In this document: positions 39,176 through 46,508 of the stretch, one piece after another
Position numbering within the stretch: position 1 is the first letter of the stretch
How the letters are laid out: each line of letters opens with the position of its first letter
Assembly (NCBI RefSeq): GCF_045679545.1
Contig: NZ_CP166194.1
Location: forward strand, 2,046,001-2,110,000
Source of the DNA: Enterovibrio sp045679545
Lineage (GTDB): Bacteria; Pseudomonadota; Gammaproteobacteria; Enterobacterales; Vibrionaceae
Direction of reading: 5' to 3'
Length of the DNA: 64,000 bases
The notes under the pieces: model-generated
The model's input: only the letters and a program-made list of their open reading frames with translations
Databases searched by the model: none
What the model was told of the DNA's origin: nothing
Translations under genes and position numbers: made by a program

Positions 39176-40887
39176 AAATTATTAACGTAACCCAAGGCTC
39201 ACAAGAGTGGCACGATGTTCGTGCGCAGCACTTCACCGCATCAGAAGCGCCAGCAATGATGGGCGAAAGCAAATACCAAACTCGCGGTGAATTGTTGCGC
39301 CAAAAAGCAACGGGCGAATCAAAAGAAGTGAACTTAGCCCAGCAGCGCATCTTTGACAAAGGCCACGCAGCAGAAGACGCCGCACGTCCATTGGTAGAGG
39401 CCCTGATCGGTGACGAACTTTTCCCAACCACAGGCACGCTAACGGTAGACGGTATTCCCCTACTGGCGTCGTTCGATGGCATCACCATGATGGATGACGT
39501 AATTTTCGAGCACAAGCTGCTTAATCAATCACTCGTAGCAAGAGTGATTGCAGGTGACTTAGAGCCGCACTACTACTGGCAGTTAGAGCAACAGCTTCTG
39601 GTGTCAGGTGCAGAACACGCCGTTTTCGTGTGCAGTGACGGCACAGAAGATAACTTCCACCACTGTGAATACCGTTCGCAGCCAGAACGCCGCGCCGCAT
39701 TGCTCACAGGCTGGCATCAATTTATGGTTGATCTGTCTGGGTACCATGCAGAGCCCGTAAAAGAGAAAGTAGAAGCCGAGCCAGTGCGTGATCTCCCTGC
39801 TATCAGCTACCGCATGGAAGGGCTGTCACTGCACTCTAATATCGACGTTTTCAAAGAAGCCGCGTTAGCCTTGGTCGAACAATCCAAAAAAACCATTGAA
39901 ACGGATCAAGACTTCGCTAACGCAGAAGCCCAAGTCAAGGTTTTCAAAAGCGCAGAGACGAAAATCAAAGCCCTGTCAGAACAAGTGCTCGGTGAAGTGC
40001 AAGACATTGACACTTTCAGCAAAGACTTGGCATTTATCGGTGAGCAAATCCGCCAGGCGCGACTGGCCACTGACAAACAAGTAAAAGCGCGTAAAGAAGA
40101 AATCCGCAAGCAGATCCTTGATGCTGCAACCACGGAATTGCGCGAGTACCTAAACACGCTATCAACCGAGATTGGCGCAGTCATGCCAGCCCCTGCGGTA
40201 TCAATCATCGACGCGATGAAAGGCAAGAAAACCGTCACCAGCTTGCAAGAAGCCGCCGACACTGCCGTCGCACAATCGAAAATTGAAGCAGAAGGCATTG
40301 CCAAAACAGTTCGACTGAACAAAGAAACGCGCAACACGCTTGCCACTAATCACTTGTTCTTGTTCAACGATTGGGCTCAGATCGCCTTTAAAGCCAATGA
40401 TGACTTCACCGCACTGGTTAAATCGCGCATTGCCGATCACCAAGCCGCCGAAGAAGCACGCCTTGAAGCAGAGCGTGCACGTATTCGCGCCGAAGAAGAA
40501 GCCAAAGCGAAAGCAAAAGTAGAGGCAGAAGCAAAAGAAGCAGAGCGCGAACGACTCATTGCAGAGCAGCAGGCCAATGCGAAAGCAGAAGCCGATTCGC
40601 AGCCTCAACCAAAGGTAAGTGCTTACGAAGAACAACAAGTTCAACAAGCGCCTGTTACGAGCAATGCAGCAACAAAGACCACGTCTGCCCCGCAAATGCA
40701 ACGCGCATCGCAGGTCGCCCCTAGCGTATCGCAGCAGCTGGACAACAGCATGATCTCAATCTCAATGAGAGAGTACCGCCAACTGCAAGCGCGAGACGCC
40801 AAGTTAGCCGCACTCGAAGCAGGTGGTGTGGATAACTGGTCCGGCTATGACGACGCCATGTCGCAACTTACCGACCAAGCCGCTTAA
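39172..40887 (+). CDS. YqaJ-type phage exonuclease with long C-terminal coiled-coil extension (571 aa)
   Basis: Residues about 1-190 are a lambda-exonuclease/YqaJ nuclease: GSQEWHDVRAQHFTASEAPAMMG at the start, FDKGHAAEDAARP, LLASFDGITMMDDVIFEHK, which contains the metal-binding Asp and the Glu-x-Lys pair, and a YYWQLEQQLLVSG helix. Residues about 230-490 are an Ala/Glu/Lys coiled coil not present in usual 200-350 residue exonucleases. The C-terminal 70 residues are Gln/Ser-rich and then charged. It makes the 3' overhangs used by RecT. The long extension suggests fusion with a DUF1351-like or SMC-like helper. Confidence 0.82.
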   Translation: MKIINVTQGSQEWHDVRAQHFTASEAPAMMGESKYQTRGELLRQKATGESKEVNLAQQRIFDKGHAAEDAARPLVEALIGDELFPTTGTLTVDGIPLLASFDGITMMDDVIFEHKLLNQSLVARVIAGDLEPHYYWQLEQQLLVSGAEHAVFVCSDGTEDNFHHCEYRSQPERRAALLTGWHQFMVDLSGYHAEPVKEKVEAEPVRDLPAISYRMEGLSLHSNIDVFKEAALALVEQSKKTIETDQDFANAEAQVKVFKSAETKIKALSEQVLGEVQDIDTFSKDLAFIGEQIRQARLATDKQVKARKEEIRKQILDAATTELREYLNTLSTEIGAVMPAPAVSIIDAMKGKKTVTSLQEAADTAVAQSKIEAEGIAKTVRLNKETRNTLATNHLFLFNDWAQIAFKANDDFTALVKSRIADHQAAEEARLEAERARIRAEEEAKAKAKVEAEAKEAERERLIAEQQANAKAEADSQPQPKVSAYEEQQVQQAPVTSNAATKTTSAPQMQRASQVAPSVSQQLDNSMISISMREYRQLQARDAKLAALEAGGVDNWSGYDDAMSQLTDQAA

Positions 40888-40901
40888 ACAGTAAAACGTT
40901 A

Positions 40902-40920
40902 GCCCCTGACGTACAGGGGC
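40902..40920 (+). other. Hairpin between exonuclease and the next gene
   Basis: GCCCCTG-ACGTA-CAGGGGC forms a 7-bp stem without a T tract. It may protect or process the mRNA, since no termination is expected. Confidence 0.4.
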
Positions 40921-40957
40921 ATTGAAAAGCGCATTCACCGAGTGCCCTTCTCAATCT

Positions 40958-40970
40958 CGCTCTTTAACAA
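40958..40970 (+). promoter_or_regulatory. boxA-like antitermination sequence
   Basis: CGCTCTTTAACAA agrees with the rRNA boxA (NusB/S10 site) and with lambda nut boxA. It lies 13 nt before a GTG start in the early rightward operon. No convincing boxB hairpin is seen next to it. Confidence 0.4.
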
Positions 40971-40982
40971 TCAGGAAAAACC

Positions 40983-41159
40983 GTGGAATACGAAACGCAG
41001 ACCGTGCCAAAGAATCAGGCGAAGGATCTGGTTGAAAAGTACCGTAAGCGGAATATCAAGATAGATGTGCACTACACAACAGACACAGCGCTCATCATCA
41101 TTCACCAAACGCATATCCCAGCGCGATACACCAACCACTTATACCGCCGATTAAACTAA
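40983..41159 (+). CDS. Hypothetical small early protein (58 aa)
   Basis: A GTG start with AGGA 6 nt upstream opens a 58-codon frame. The protein is basic and Tyr/His-rich with the pattern helix (KNQAKDLVEKYRKRN), strand (IKIDVHYTTDTALIII) and a His/Arg-rich end, which suggests nucleic acid binding. The family is not known. It precedes the RdgC fusion by 25 nt including the start cassette. Confidence 0.55.
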   Translation: MEYETQTVPKNQAKDLVEKYRKRNIKIDVHYTTDTALIIIHQTHIPARYTNHLYRRLN

Positions 41160-41184
41160 ACCAAACCTACGAGGTAACGACCAA

Positions 41185-42321
41185 ATGAAAACATGGTTAA
41201 AAAACGCAACACCCTATCGCATCACGCGAAACATTGACCTTGACCCTGTTCTGTTAGAGCAACGCCTTGAGGACTTTCGCTTCACTAAATGTGGCAGTCA
41301 GGATTTCAGAAAATTTGGATGGTCCACTGTCCTTGACAAACACGGCGACTTACTCACGCACGTGGTGAACGATGCCATTTTCATGGTGGCTCGTCAGGAA
41401 GAAAAAATCATTCCCGGTCCAGTAGTGAAAGAAGCCCTCGACAATAAAGTCGAGGCAATGGAAAAGACGGAAGGCCGACCGCTTAAGAAGAAAGAGAAAG
41501 ACTGGCTGAAAGACGATTTGATGATCGACTTACTGCCGCGCGCCTTCTCTCGATTCACAAACACCATGATTCTGATTTTGCCTAAACAGAACCTCATTGT
41601 GGTGGACGCATCCAGCAGCAAAAAGGCAGAAGACGCACTCGCCTTGCTTCGTAAGTCAATCGGAAGCCTGCCAGTTGTGCCGCTTGATTGTAAGCGACCA
41701 GCAGAATTAGCAATGACCGAGTGGGTGAAAACAGGCATTGCTGCAATGGGTTTTACCATTGGTCAAAACGCCGAACTGAAAGACATTTTGGAGCAGGGCG
41801 GAATCATTCGCTGTAAAAACCAAGACCTATCGAGTGACGAAGTGCTCGCCCACCTTGATGCTAAAAAGGTGGTCACCAAGCTCGAGCTCGACTGGCAAGA
41901 CCGATTACAATTCATGCTCACAGACAATTTGCAAATTAAGCAGATTAAGTTTGCAGAAGATCTACGCGACCAGAATGCCGACATAGACCGAGAAGATGTA
42001 GCGCAGCGCATAGATGCTGACTTCGCTTTGATGGCCGGAGAGCTCAGCGCATTCTTCAAAGGCATCATCGATTCGCTTGACGGCTTGGAAATGTGCGACG
42101 CCTCACTTTCCCCATTCTTAGGCGAAGGCAAAGATGATTACTATGATCAAGCTGTAAGTTGGGTTAAAGAGGAACGCCGGGCTTCAGTATCTGGTATCCA
42201 ACGCAAGTTTAAGATTGGCTACAACCGAGCGGCCAGGCTCGTCGAAATGATGGAAGCACAAGGCGTAGTCTCCGCGCCTTCTAGCGACAGTACCCGCGAA
42301 GTGCTCATTGCTCCCGAGTAA
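41185..42321 (+). CDS. rdgC: RdgC - FtsK gamma-domain fusion (378 aa)
   Basis: Residues 1 to about 300 are RdgC: F-T-K-C-G-S-Q-D, GWSTVLDKHGDLLTHV, ARQEEKIIPGPVVKEAL, LLPRAFSRF, KKAEDALALLRKSIGSLPVVP, and ELRDQN-x-DIDRED near residue 265. Residues about 312-378 are a winged helix nearly identical to the FtsK gamma domain (AVSWVKEERRASVSGIQRK, IGYNRAARLVEMMEAQGVVS, TREVLI). RdgC is a ring-shaped DNA-binding protein that restrains RecA; FtsK gamma reads KOPS motifs that orient chromosome translocation. The fusion is absent from ordinary chromosomal RdgC (about 303 aa). The start follows GAGGTAACGACCAA. Confidence 0.88.
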   Translation: MKTWLKNATPYRITRNIDLDPVLLEQRLEDFRFTKCGSQDFRKFGWSTVLDKHGDLLTHVVNDAIFMVARQEEKIIPGPVVKEALDNKVEAMEKTEGRPLKKKEKDWLKDDLMIDLLPRAFSRFTNTMILILPKQNLIVVDASSSKKAEDALALLRKSIGSLPVVPLDCKRPAELAMTEWVKTGIAAMGFTIGQNAELKDILEQGGIIRCKNQDLSSDEVLAHLDAKKVVTKLELDWQDRLQFMLTDNLQIKQIKFAEDLRDQNADIDREDVAQRIDADFALMAGELSAFFKGIIDSLDGLEMCDASLSPFLGEGKDDYYDQAVSWVKEERRASVSGIQRKFKIGYNRAARLVEMMEAQGVVSAPSSDSTREVLIAPE

Positions 42322-42343
42322 CACCATCAACACATTCACCACC

Positions 42344-42372
42344 ACGGACCGCCCCTGCGGTCCGTTTCTTTT
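42344..42372 (+). terminator. Strong hairpin terminator after the RdgC fusion
   Basis: A 9-bp perfect stem ACGGACCGC/GCGGTCCGT with a CCCT loop is followed by TTCTTTT. It separates the RdgC fusion from the zinc-finger gene, so downstream genes need antitermination or a further promoter. Confidence 0.75.
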
Positions 42373-42384
42373 GAGGTAACGACC

Positions 42385-42837
42385 ATGACCGAAGTAAAAA
42401 CGCCTTGGAACCCCAGCAAAAAAGCGACCGCACGCGTCAAGAACCCACTTCCAGCCCCGACAGAATGCCGGTACTGCACTGGCGAGGTAAGCGCCGTGAA
42501 AAATAGCGCCATTTACGGACGCGAATACGGCGAGTGGCCTTGGCTGTACTTGTGCACAGGTTGCCGCGCTTACGTTGGTATGCACCCATTCACCAACATT
42601 CCACTCGGAACGCTGGCAAACCAAATGACACGCGACGCCAGAAAAGAGCATAAGCCTACGTTTGAGCGCCTTTTTGAATCGAATCTAATGACACGCAATG
42701 AAGCATACACGGCACTCGCAAGCAAGCTCGGGATCGAGAAGGAAGAATGTCACTTCGGATGGTTCGACGCCCCAATGTGCGAAGCAGCTGCACAAGCAAG
42801 CCGTGAAATCTACTTAGACCAAATGAGCAAAAGGTAA
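42385..42837 (+). CDS. DUF3268-type zinc-finger protein (150 aa)
   Basis: The N-terminal half has CRYCTGEV and, about 35 residues later, LYLCTGCRAYVGMHP, a Cys4 zinc site typical of the phage DUF3268 family, followed by a helical C-terminal region (ECHFGWFDAPMCEAA). The family is often found in phage recombination operons; its role is unknown. The start follows GAGGTAACGACC and the stop precedes the next cassette. Confidence 0.75.
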   Translation: MTEVKTPWNPSKKATARVKNPLPAPTECRYCTGEVSAVKNSAIYGREYGEWPWLYLCTGCRAYVGMHPFTNIPLGTLANQMTRDARKEHKPTFERLFESNLMTRNEAYTALASKLGIEKEECHFGWFDAPMCEAAAQASREIYLDQMSKR

Positions 42838-42842
42838 CGACC

Positions 42843-43934
42843 ATGCAAGACCAAACCCTGACCAGCGCCATCAGCAACCTAGTTAATTCCATGAACACCC
42901 AACTTGCCAACGTACAAGGCCTACTTGAACGCCAAGTGCCGGGCATTAACGCACTGCTAAACAAAGAAGCCGACGAACACGACGAACTGTGTGATCACCT
43001 AGAACTGCTCGACGAGCAAAAAGCCTCGCTTATGCTCCAAGTCGAATCACTCAAGTCACAGCTTGAAGCCGCCAACAACCAGCGCAAAGACGAAGTGTCC
43101 GCCATTCACGTCAAATTAACCAAAGCGGAAATGGAGCTATCCCAACTAAAAACCGTTCGCGCCGAATTGAACCGACTTAAAGAGCTCAACCCAGACGGGC
43201 TCAAAAAGAAAAACGTCGATCTCAAAAAGCAGGTGCAAGAGAAAACCAAGTCCATCAGCACCCTGAGCGTTGAAAACAAAACGCTCAAAAAAGGAACGTC
43301 CACACTCAAGTACCAAGTTACCGAGCTGTCTACGCTCATCAAAGACATGAACGTAGAATTGGAACACCTTCGCGAAGCACGCACGCACAACGACGGCACC
43401 GTCCAAAACAAAGCGTATGCAGGCAGCGAAGGCGTAGAGTTCTACATCTATCAATACGAGTGGGGGCTATCAACCAAGCTACACGGCCAACCTATCGAAC
43501 TGCTCGGCGATCTAAACTGGCATATCGAAGTACGCAGCAATATCGGCGTCAATATTTTAGTCATGGTCACAGACTGGCTACATCCGTTCTATCCAAAATG
43601 CGACGAAATAGCGCAGCACTGGCCGGAAGATTTGAACGATGCACTAGCAGAGCTGATCCGCGCACGCTGCGAGAAGACGCACCCTGCCCTTGTTGAGAAA
43701 GTGGAATGGTCAATGTCGGTACCGCTGTCCGACGTTTACGGCATTAAAGAAAAGGACCTCGAAAAGCTCAATGCCGCAAACATTCACACGCTATACGAAC
43801 TTTGCCGCATGGTCCCAGAAGCGACCGTGAAACACGTCAAAGGCATGGGCATCAAAACCGCCACCGCAGTACACCAAACCTGTATGCAGTATGTCGAAAT
43901 CTGGGAAGAACAGACAACGGAGAAGGCAGCATGA
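42843..43934 (+). CDS. Long coiled-coil protein with C-terminal helix-hairpin-helix (363 aa)
   Basis: Residues about 45-180 are a continuous heptad coiled coil rich in Lys, Leu, Glu and Gln. A middle domain (residues 190-290) has Trp/Tyr/Asp motifs such as EWGLSTKLHGQPIELLGDLNWH and WLHPFYPKCDEIAQHW. The C-terminal 60 residues contain a helix-hairpin-helix DNA-binding element (ATVKHVKGMGIKTATAVHQT). It looks like a DNA-tethering or structure-binding factor of the recombination operon. The start follows AGGTAACGACC and it overlaps the next gene by 4 nt. Confidence 0.65.
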   Translation: MQDQTLTSAISNLVNSMNTQLANVQGLLERQVPGINALLNKEADEHDELCDHLELLDEQKASLMLQVESLKSQLEAANNQRKDEVSAIHVKLTKAEMELSQLKTVRAELNRLKELNPDGLKKKNVDLKKQVQEKTKSISTLSVENKTLKKGTSTLKYQVTELSTLIKDMNVELEHLREARTHNDGTVQNKAYAGSEGVEFYIYQYEWGLSTKLHGQPIELLGDLNWHIEVRSNIGVNILVMVTDWLHPFYPKCDEIAQHWPEDLNDALAELIRARCEKTHPALVEKVEWSMSVPLSDVYGIKEKDLEKLNAANIHTLYELCRMVPEATVKHVKGMGIKTATAVHQTCMQYVEIWEEQTTEKAA

Positions 43935-44296
43935 GCCACTTCAAAAAAGGTCACGACAAAGGCTACAAAGCAGGGCTGACAAAGGGCATCGAGCTTGCCC
44001 TTTCTCAATTTGCTGGCGGCATCGAGTTTGCGGGCGTCATACGCAAAAAGCAGTACACCATACTCAGTGCAGAGATCAGCACAGCAAAGCAGTCAGTATT
44101 ACCGCCACAAGTCACTTGCCAGTTCTCCCAAGCCTGGCAAGGCCAGTGCAAATGCACAGACATTTTAGACAACGGCCAGTGCAAAGCGCATCAGGAGCGA
44201 TGTAGTTGCGGAAGTCTGGCAACGAACTCTTGTGCACACGCAGGGCAGTTCGTGTGCGGACGCCCACTTTGTGACGACTGCAAATGTAAGCATTAG
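43931..44296 (+). CDS. Hypothetical Cys-rich zinc-binding protein (121 aa)
   Basis: The N-terminal 35 residues are basic and helical. The last 50 residues contain many Cys and His (CKCTDILDNGQC, RCSCGSLATNSC, CDDCKCKH), enough for two or three zinc sites. This resembles zinc-finger adaptor domains but no family is certain. It is translationally coupled to the coiled-coil/HhH protein through an ATGA overlap and probably works with it. Confidence 0.6.
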   Translation: MSHFKKGHDKGYKAGLTKGIELALSQFAGGIEFAGVIRKKQYTILSAEISTAKQSVLPPQVTCQFSQAWQGQCKCTDILDNGQCKAHQERCSCGSLATNSCAHAGQFVCGRPLCDDCKCKH

Positions 44297-44304
44297 GAGG
44301 AATA

Positions 44305-44841
44305 ATGGCCGATTACACAGGTTCAAACACGCCCCCAGAACATAGAGACAAATGGCGCACACCAAGCGCCATTTTTAATGCACTCGACAAAGAGTTCAAC
44401 TTCGCGATCGACGTGGCAGCAAGTGACGAAAACCACCTCTGCGAAAAGTACCACACCGAAGAAAATTGCGGACTCAGCAAAGCATGGGACGTGCCCACTC
44501 TTAGCTACGCATGGTGCAACCCGCCCTACTCCAATATCAAACCTTGGGTAGATCAGGCAAACCGGCAAGCCAAACGCGGCATAGGCTGCGTCATGCTAAT
44601 ACCGCAAGATCAAAGTGTCGGCTGGTTCAAAGAGTCACTGCGCAGTTGCGCAGAAGTACGGATCATCACCGGAGGGCGAATCGCCTTTATCAATGCCTCA
44701 ACAGGCTTGCCCGTCAAAGGCAACAACAAAGGCAGTCAGTTCATTATCTGGCGACCATTTAACGACTACCCGGTGATTACTCGCTACATTGACCGCGACA
44801 AGCTCATCGCCATGGGAACACAACTGCAACAGGCCGCATAG
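44305..44841 (+). CDS. dam: Phage DNA N-6-adenine methyltransferase (178 aa)
   Basis: The sequence follows the phage Dam family (PF05869): DKWRTPSAIFNALDKEF at the start, DVAAS for the SAM-binding acidic residue, AWCNPPYSNIKPWV for the catalytic Asn-Pro-Pro-Tyr, and a GGRIAF turn with LPVKGNNKGSQFIIW near the end. It adds a methyl group to adenine, usually in GATC, and may shield phage DNA from restriction or control packaging and replication. An AGGAGGAATA ribosome site lies upstream. A hairpin GGCCGC/GCGGCC spans the stop codon. Confidence 0.9.
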   Translation: MADYTGSNTPPEHRDKWRTPSAIFNALDKEFNFAIDVAASDENHLCEKYHTEENCGLSKAWDVPTLSYAWCNPPYSNIKPWVDQANRQAKRGIGCVMLIPQDQSVGWFKESLRSCAEVRIITGGRIAFINASTGLPVKGNNKGSQFIIWRPFNDYPVITRYIDRDKLIAMGTQLQQAA

Positions 44842-44872
44842 CGGCCTTATCCCTTCTTAGAGGTAACGACCA

Positions 44873-45181
44873 GTGAAGCCTTACGAACAGAAATACATGA
44901 CATGGGTTGTCATGAACGAAGATGGCAGCCACCCATTCAACCCGATTCTCGAAGCGAACGGAAAGCCAGCAAAGATCGTCAGCGCGTCCGTTTATAACGA
45001 AAACCATGTTTCACAGCGACTCACGCTGCTACTTAGGACCATCATTGAAGAAAACGACCATGTAGATGCCAAATTCCTCAATGAAATTGGTTTTTCGATG
45101 GAAGATGCGAATTATTTAGGCATTTTCATCACGGGCATTAAAAACATCAATGTACCGCCAAACTGGGAAGATGACCTTTAA
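44873..45181 (+). CDS. Hypothetical protein (102 aa), GTG start
   Basis: The GTG start is fixed by the cassette GAGGTAACGACCA. The protein has a beta-strand start (YMTWVVMNEDGSHPF), a helical middle and an acidic C-terminus. Nothing recognisable was seen. It is the head of a cluster of very short genes before YopX. Confidence 0.55.
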   Translation: MKPYEQKYMTWVVMNEDGSHPFNPILEANGKPAKIVSASVYNENHVSQRLTLLLRTIIEENDHVDAKFLNEIGFSMEDANYLGIFITGIKNINVPPNWEDDL

Positions 45182-45307
45182 ATGAAGATCATCACCAACC
45201 TATTCGAAGGCTTTCTCGCCAACGAGCGCGAGCGTTCACGCGCTCGCAAACCGGAAACCAAACCAACGACCAACCGAAGAAGGAAACCACGCCGTGAGAA
45301 AAGGTAA
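45182..45307 (+). CDS. Small basic protein (41 aa)
   Basis: ATG 45,182 lies directly after the preceding TAA. The 41-residue product is strongly basic (Arg/Lys-rich from residue 15 on). A role in binding nucleic acid is possible. Its stop falls inside a cassette copy and overlaps the next GTG frame by 14 nt. The start lacks a clear ribosome site, so coupling to the previous gene is needed. Confidence 0.4.
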   Translation: MKIITNLFEGFLANERERSRARKPETKPTTNRRRKPRREKR

Positions 45308-45461
45308 CGACCAACCCACGCCGTTCAACGCACATTCACGCCGCCGCGAGCGCAGTCAAAGCAAAAAGCCCACCGCGCAAGAAGCCGTAACACGAAGCCG
45401 TATCCGCGATGCTGAATGGCATCATATGATGAAAGAAATCAACGAAATGCACGCGCTTTAG
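45294..45461 (+). CDS. Small basic protein (55 aa), GTG start
   Basis: This is a GTG-started frame of 56 codons overlapping the previous one by 14 nt. The product is Arg/Lys/Ser-rich, then helical (IRDAEWHHMMKEINEMHAL). The ribosome site GAAGGAAACC is 6-12 nt upstream. No family is recognised. Confidence 0.45.
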   Translation: MRKGNDQPTPFNAHSRRRERSQSKKPTAQEAVTRSRIRDAEWHHMMKEINEMHAL

Positions 45462-45471
45462 GGGAATACGG

Positions 45472-45615
45472 ATGATAGCAATATTGTTTATGACGCTATG
45501 CGTTATCGCCTTGGCGAGTGGCGACATATTGCCAGATACATTCTTGATTTGCGGTGCAATAGCACTGCATTGGACCCAAGGTAAGGTGCATAAGCCTGCA
45601 AGCCTGGAGAAGTGA
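45472..45615 (+). CDS. Small membrane protein (47 aa)
   Basis: AGGGGAATACGG precedes the ATG. The product is hydrophobic, with two short helices (residues about 2-15 and 24-34) and a basic tail. It fits between the 55-residue gene and YopX with gaps of 10 and 3 nt. Function unknown. Confidence 0.5.
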   Translation: MIAILFMTLCVIALASGDILPDTFLICGAIALHWTQGKVHKPASLEK

Positions 45616-45618
45616 GCT

Positions 45619-46068
45619 ATGAGACAGATCAAGTTCCGCGGCCTTTGGGGTGAGCAATTTGTATACGGCCACTACTTTTCCCAAGTATTACCTGGCGGCG
45701 ATTTGTATGAGGCGATAGTTTTAAAAGATGAGTTCGGAGATTACCGAAACCATCTCACCAAATCTGGAACAGTAGGGCAATTTACCGGACTAAAAGACAA
45801 AAACGGCGTTGAGATTTACGAGGGTGACATTATTGCACAGCACTTAGAATGGTCTGGTGGCTACATGAGTGATGAATGCGGTGAGATGGAGTTTATTGGT
45901 GTGGCCTCAATTACTGCGTCTAGCGGAGTAGTGCTCAATAAATGTAAATCCAGAGATATTATTGAGTGCGATACAGAATGGACAAGGCACAAGTCAACCA
46001 TTAACGTTCGCGGATACAGATGCGAAGTTATCGGCAACATTCACCACAACCCTGGTCTGATTAAATAA
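45619..46068 (+). CDS. YopX family protein (149 aa)
   Basis: The opening IKFRGLW, the centre VGQFTGLKDKNGVEIYEGDII and the end YRCEVIGNIHHNP are the standard signature of YopX-type proteins. They are common in phages of many hosts and their role is unknown. It starts three nucleotides after the previous stop. Confidence 0.9.
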   Translation: MRQIKFRGLWGEQFVYGHYFSQVLPGGDLYEAIVLKDEFGDYRNHLTKSGTVGQFTGLKDKNGVEIYEGDIIAQHLEWSGGYMSDECGEMEFIGVASITASSGVVLNKCKSRDIIECDTEWTRHKSTINVRGYRCEVIGNIHHNPGLIK

Positions 46069-46098
46069 CCACAGCCCCTTCCTACCCAAACCCTGCAA

Positions 46099-46124
46099 GG
46101 CTACCTTCAAGCATGGAGGTAGCC
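46099..46124 (+). promoter_or_regulatory. Inverted repeat hiding a ribosome-binding site
   Basis: GGCTACCT and AGGTAGCC form an 8-bp stem with a 10-nt loop. The second arm contains part of GGAGGT, the ribosome site of the gene starting at 46,128, and an in-frame ATG at 46,113 lies in the loop. Folding would limit translation. Confidence 0.5.
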
Positions 46125-46127
46125 GCC

Positions 46128-46502
46128 ATGCACTGCACACGATGCCAAAAAGCCGACGCAATAACACATACAACCTTTGAGTCCTATTGCGAGCCATGCA
46201 GCCTAGACGTTGCACTGGCTCTGCTATCCGTTTGTCGCCTGTCTGATACCGCCATCACCGCACTGATAACAGCAGGCTGGGACATGCCCGTAAAAACCAC
46301 CAAGCTACACACCGCCACCGACATAGCCAAAGAGCTAGGTGTATCAGCGCAAAAGGTAGGGAAAACCGCCAACGCACACGGCGTCAAGTGCGAGCAATAC
46401 GGAGAATGGCGCCTCGACCAAGCCGCCAATTCCCGCAAACAAATACAAACCTTCCACTACAACGACCACGGCAAGCAACGCCTTGCCGAGCTAATAAGGT
46501 AA
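46128..46502 (+). CDS. Hypothetical helix-turn-helix and zinc-ribbon protein (124 aa)
   Basis: An N-terminal CTRCQKADAI and YCEPCSL pair could bind zinc. Residues about 70-95 (TATDIAKELGVSAQKVGKTANAHGV) form a helix-turn-helix. Regulatory function is likely. ATG 46,128 follows GGAGGTAGCCGCC. ATG 46,113 in the same frame lies within the regulatory hairpin. Confidence 0.6.
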   Translation: MHCTRCQKADAITHTTFESYCEPCSLDVALALLSVCRLSDTAITALITAGWDMPVKTTKLHTATDIAKELGVSAQKVGKTANAHGVKCEQYGEWRLDQAANSRKQIQTFHYNDHGKQRLAELIR

Positions 46503-46508
46503 CGACCA

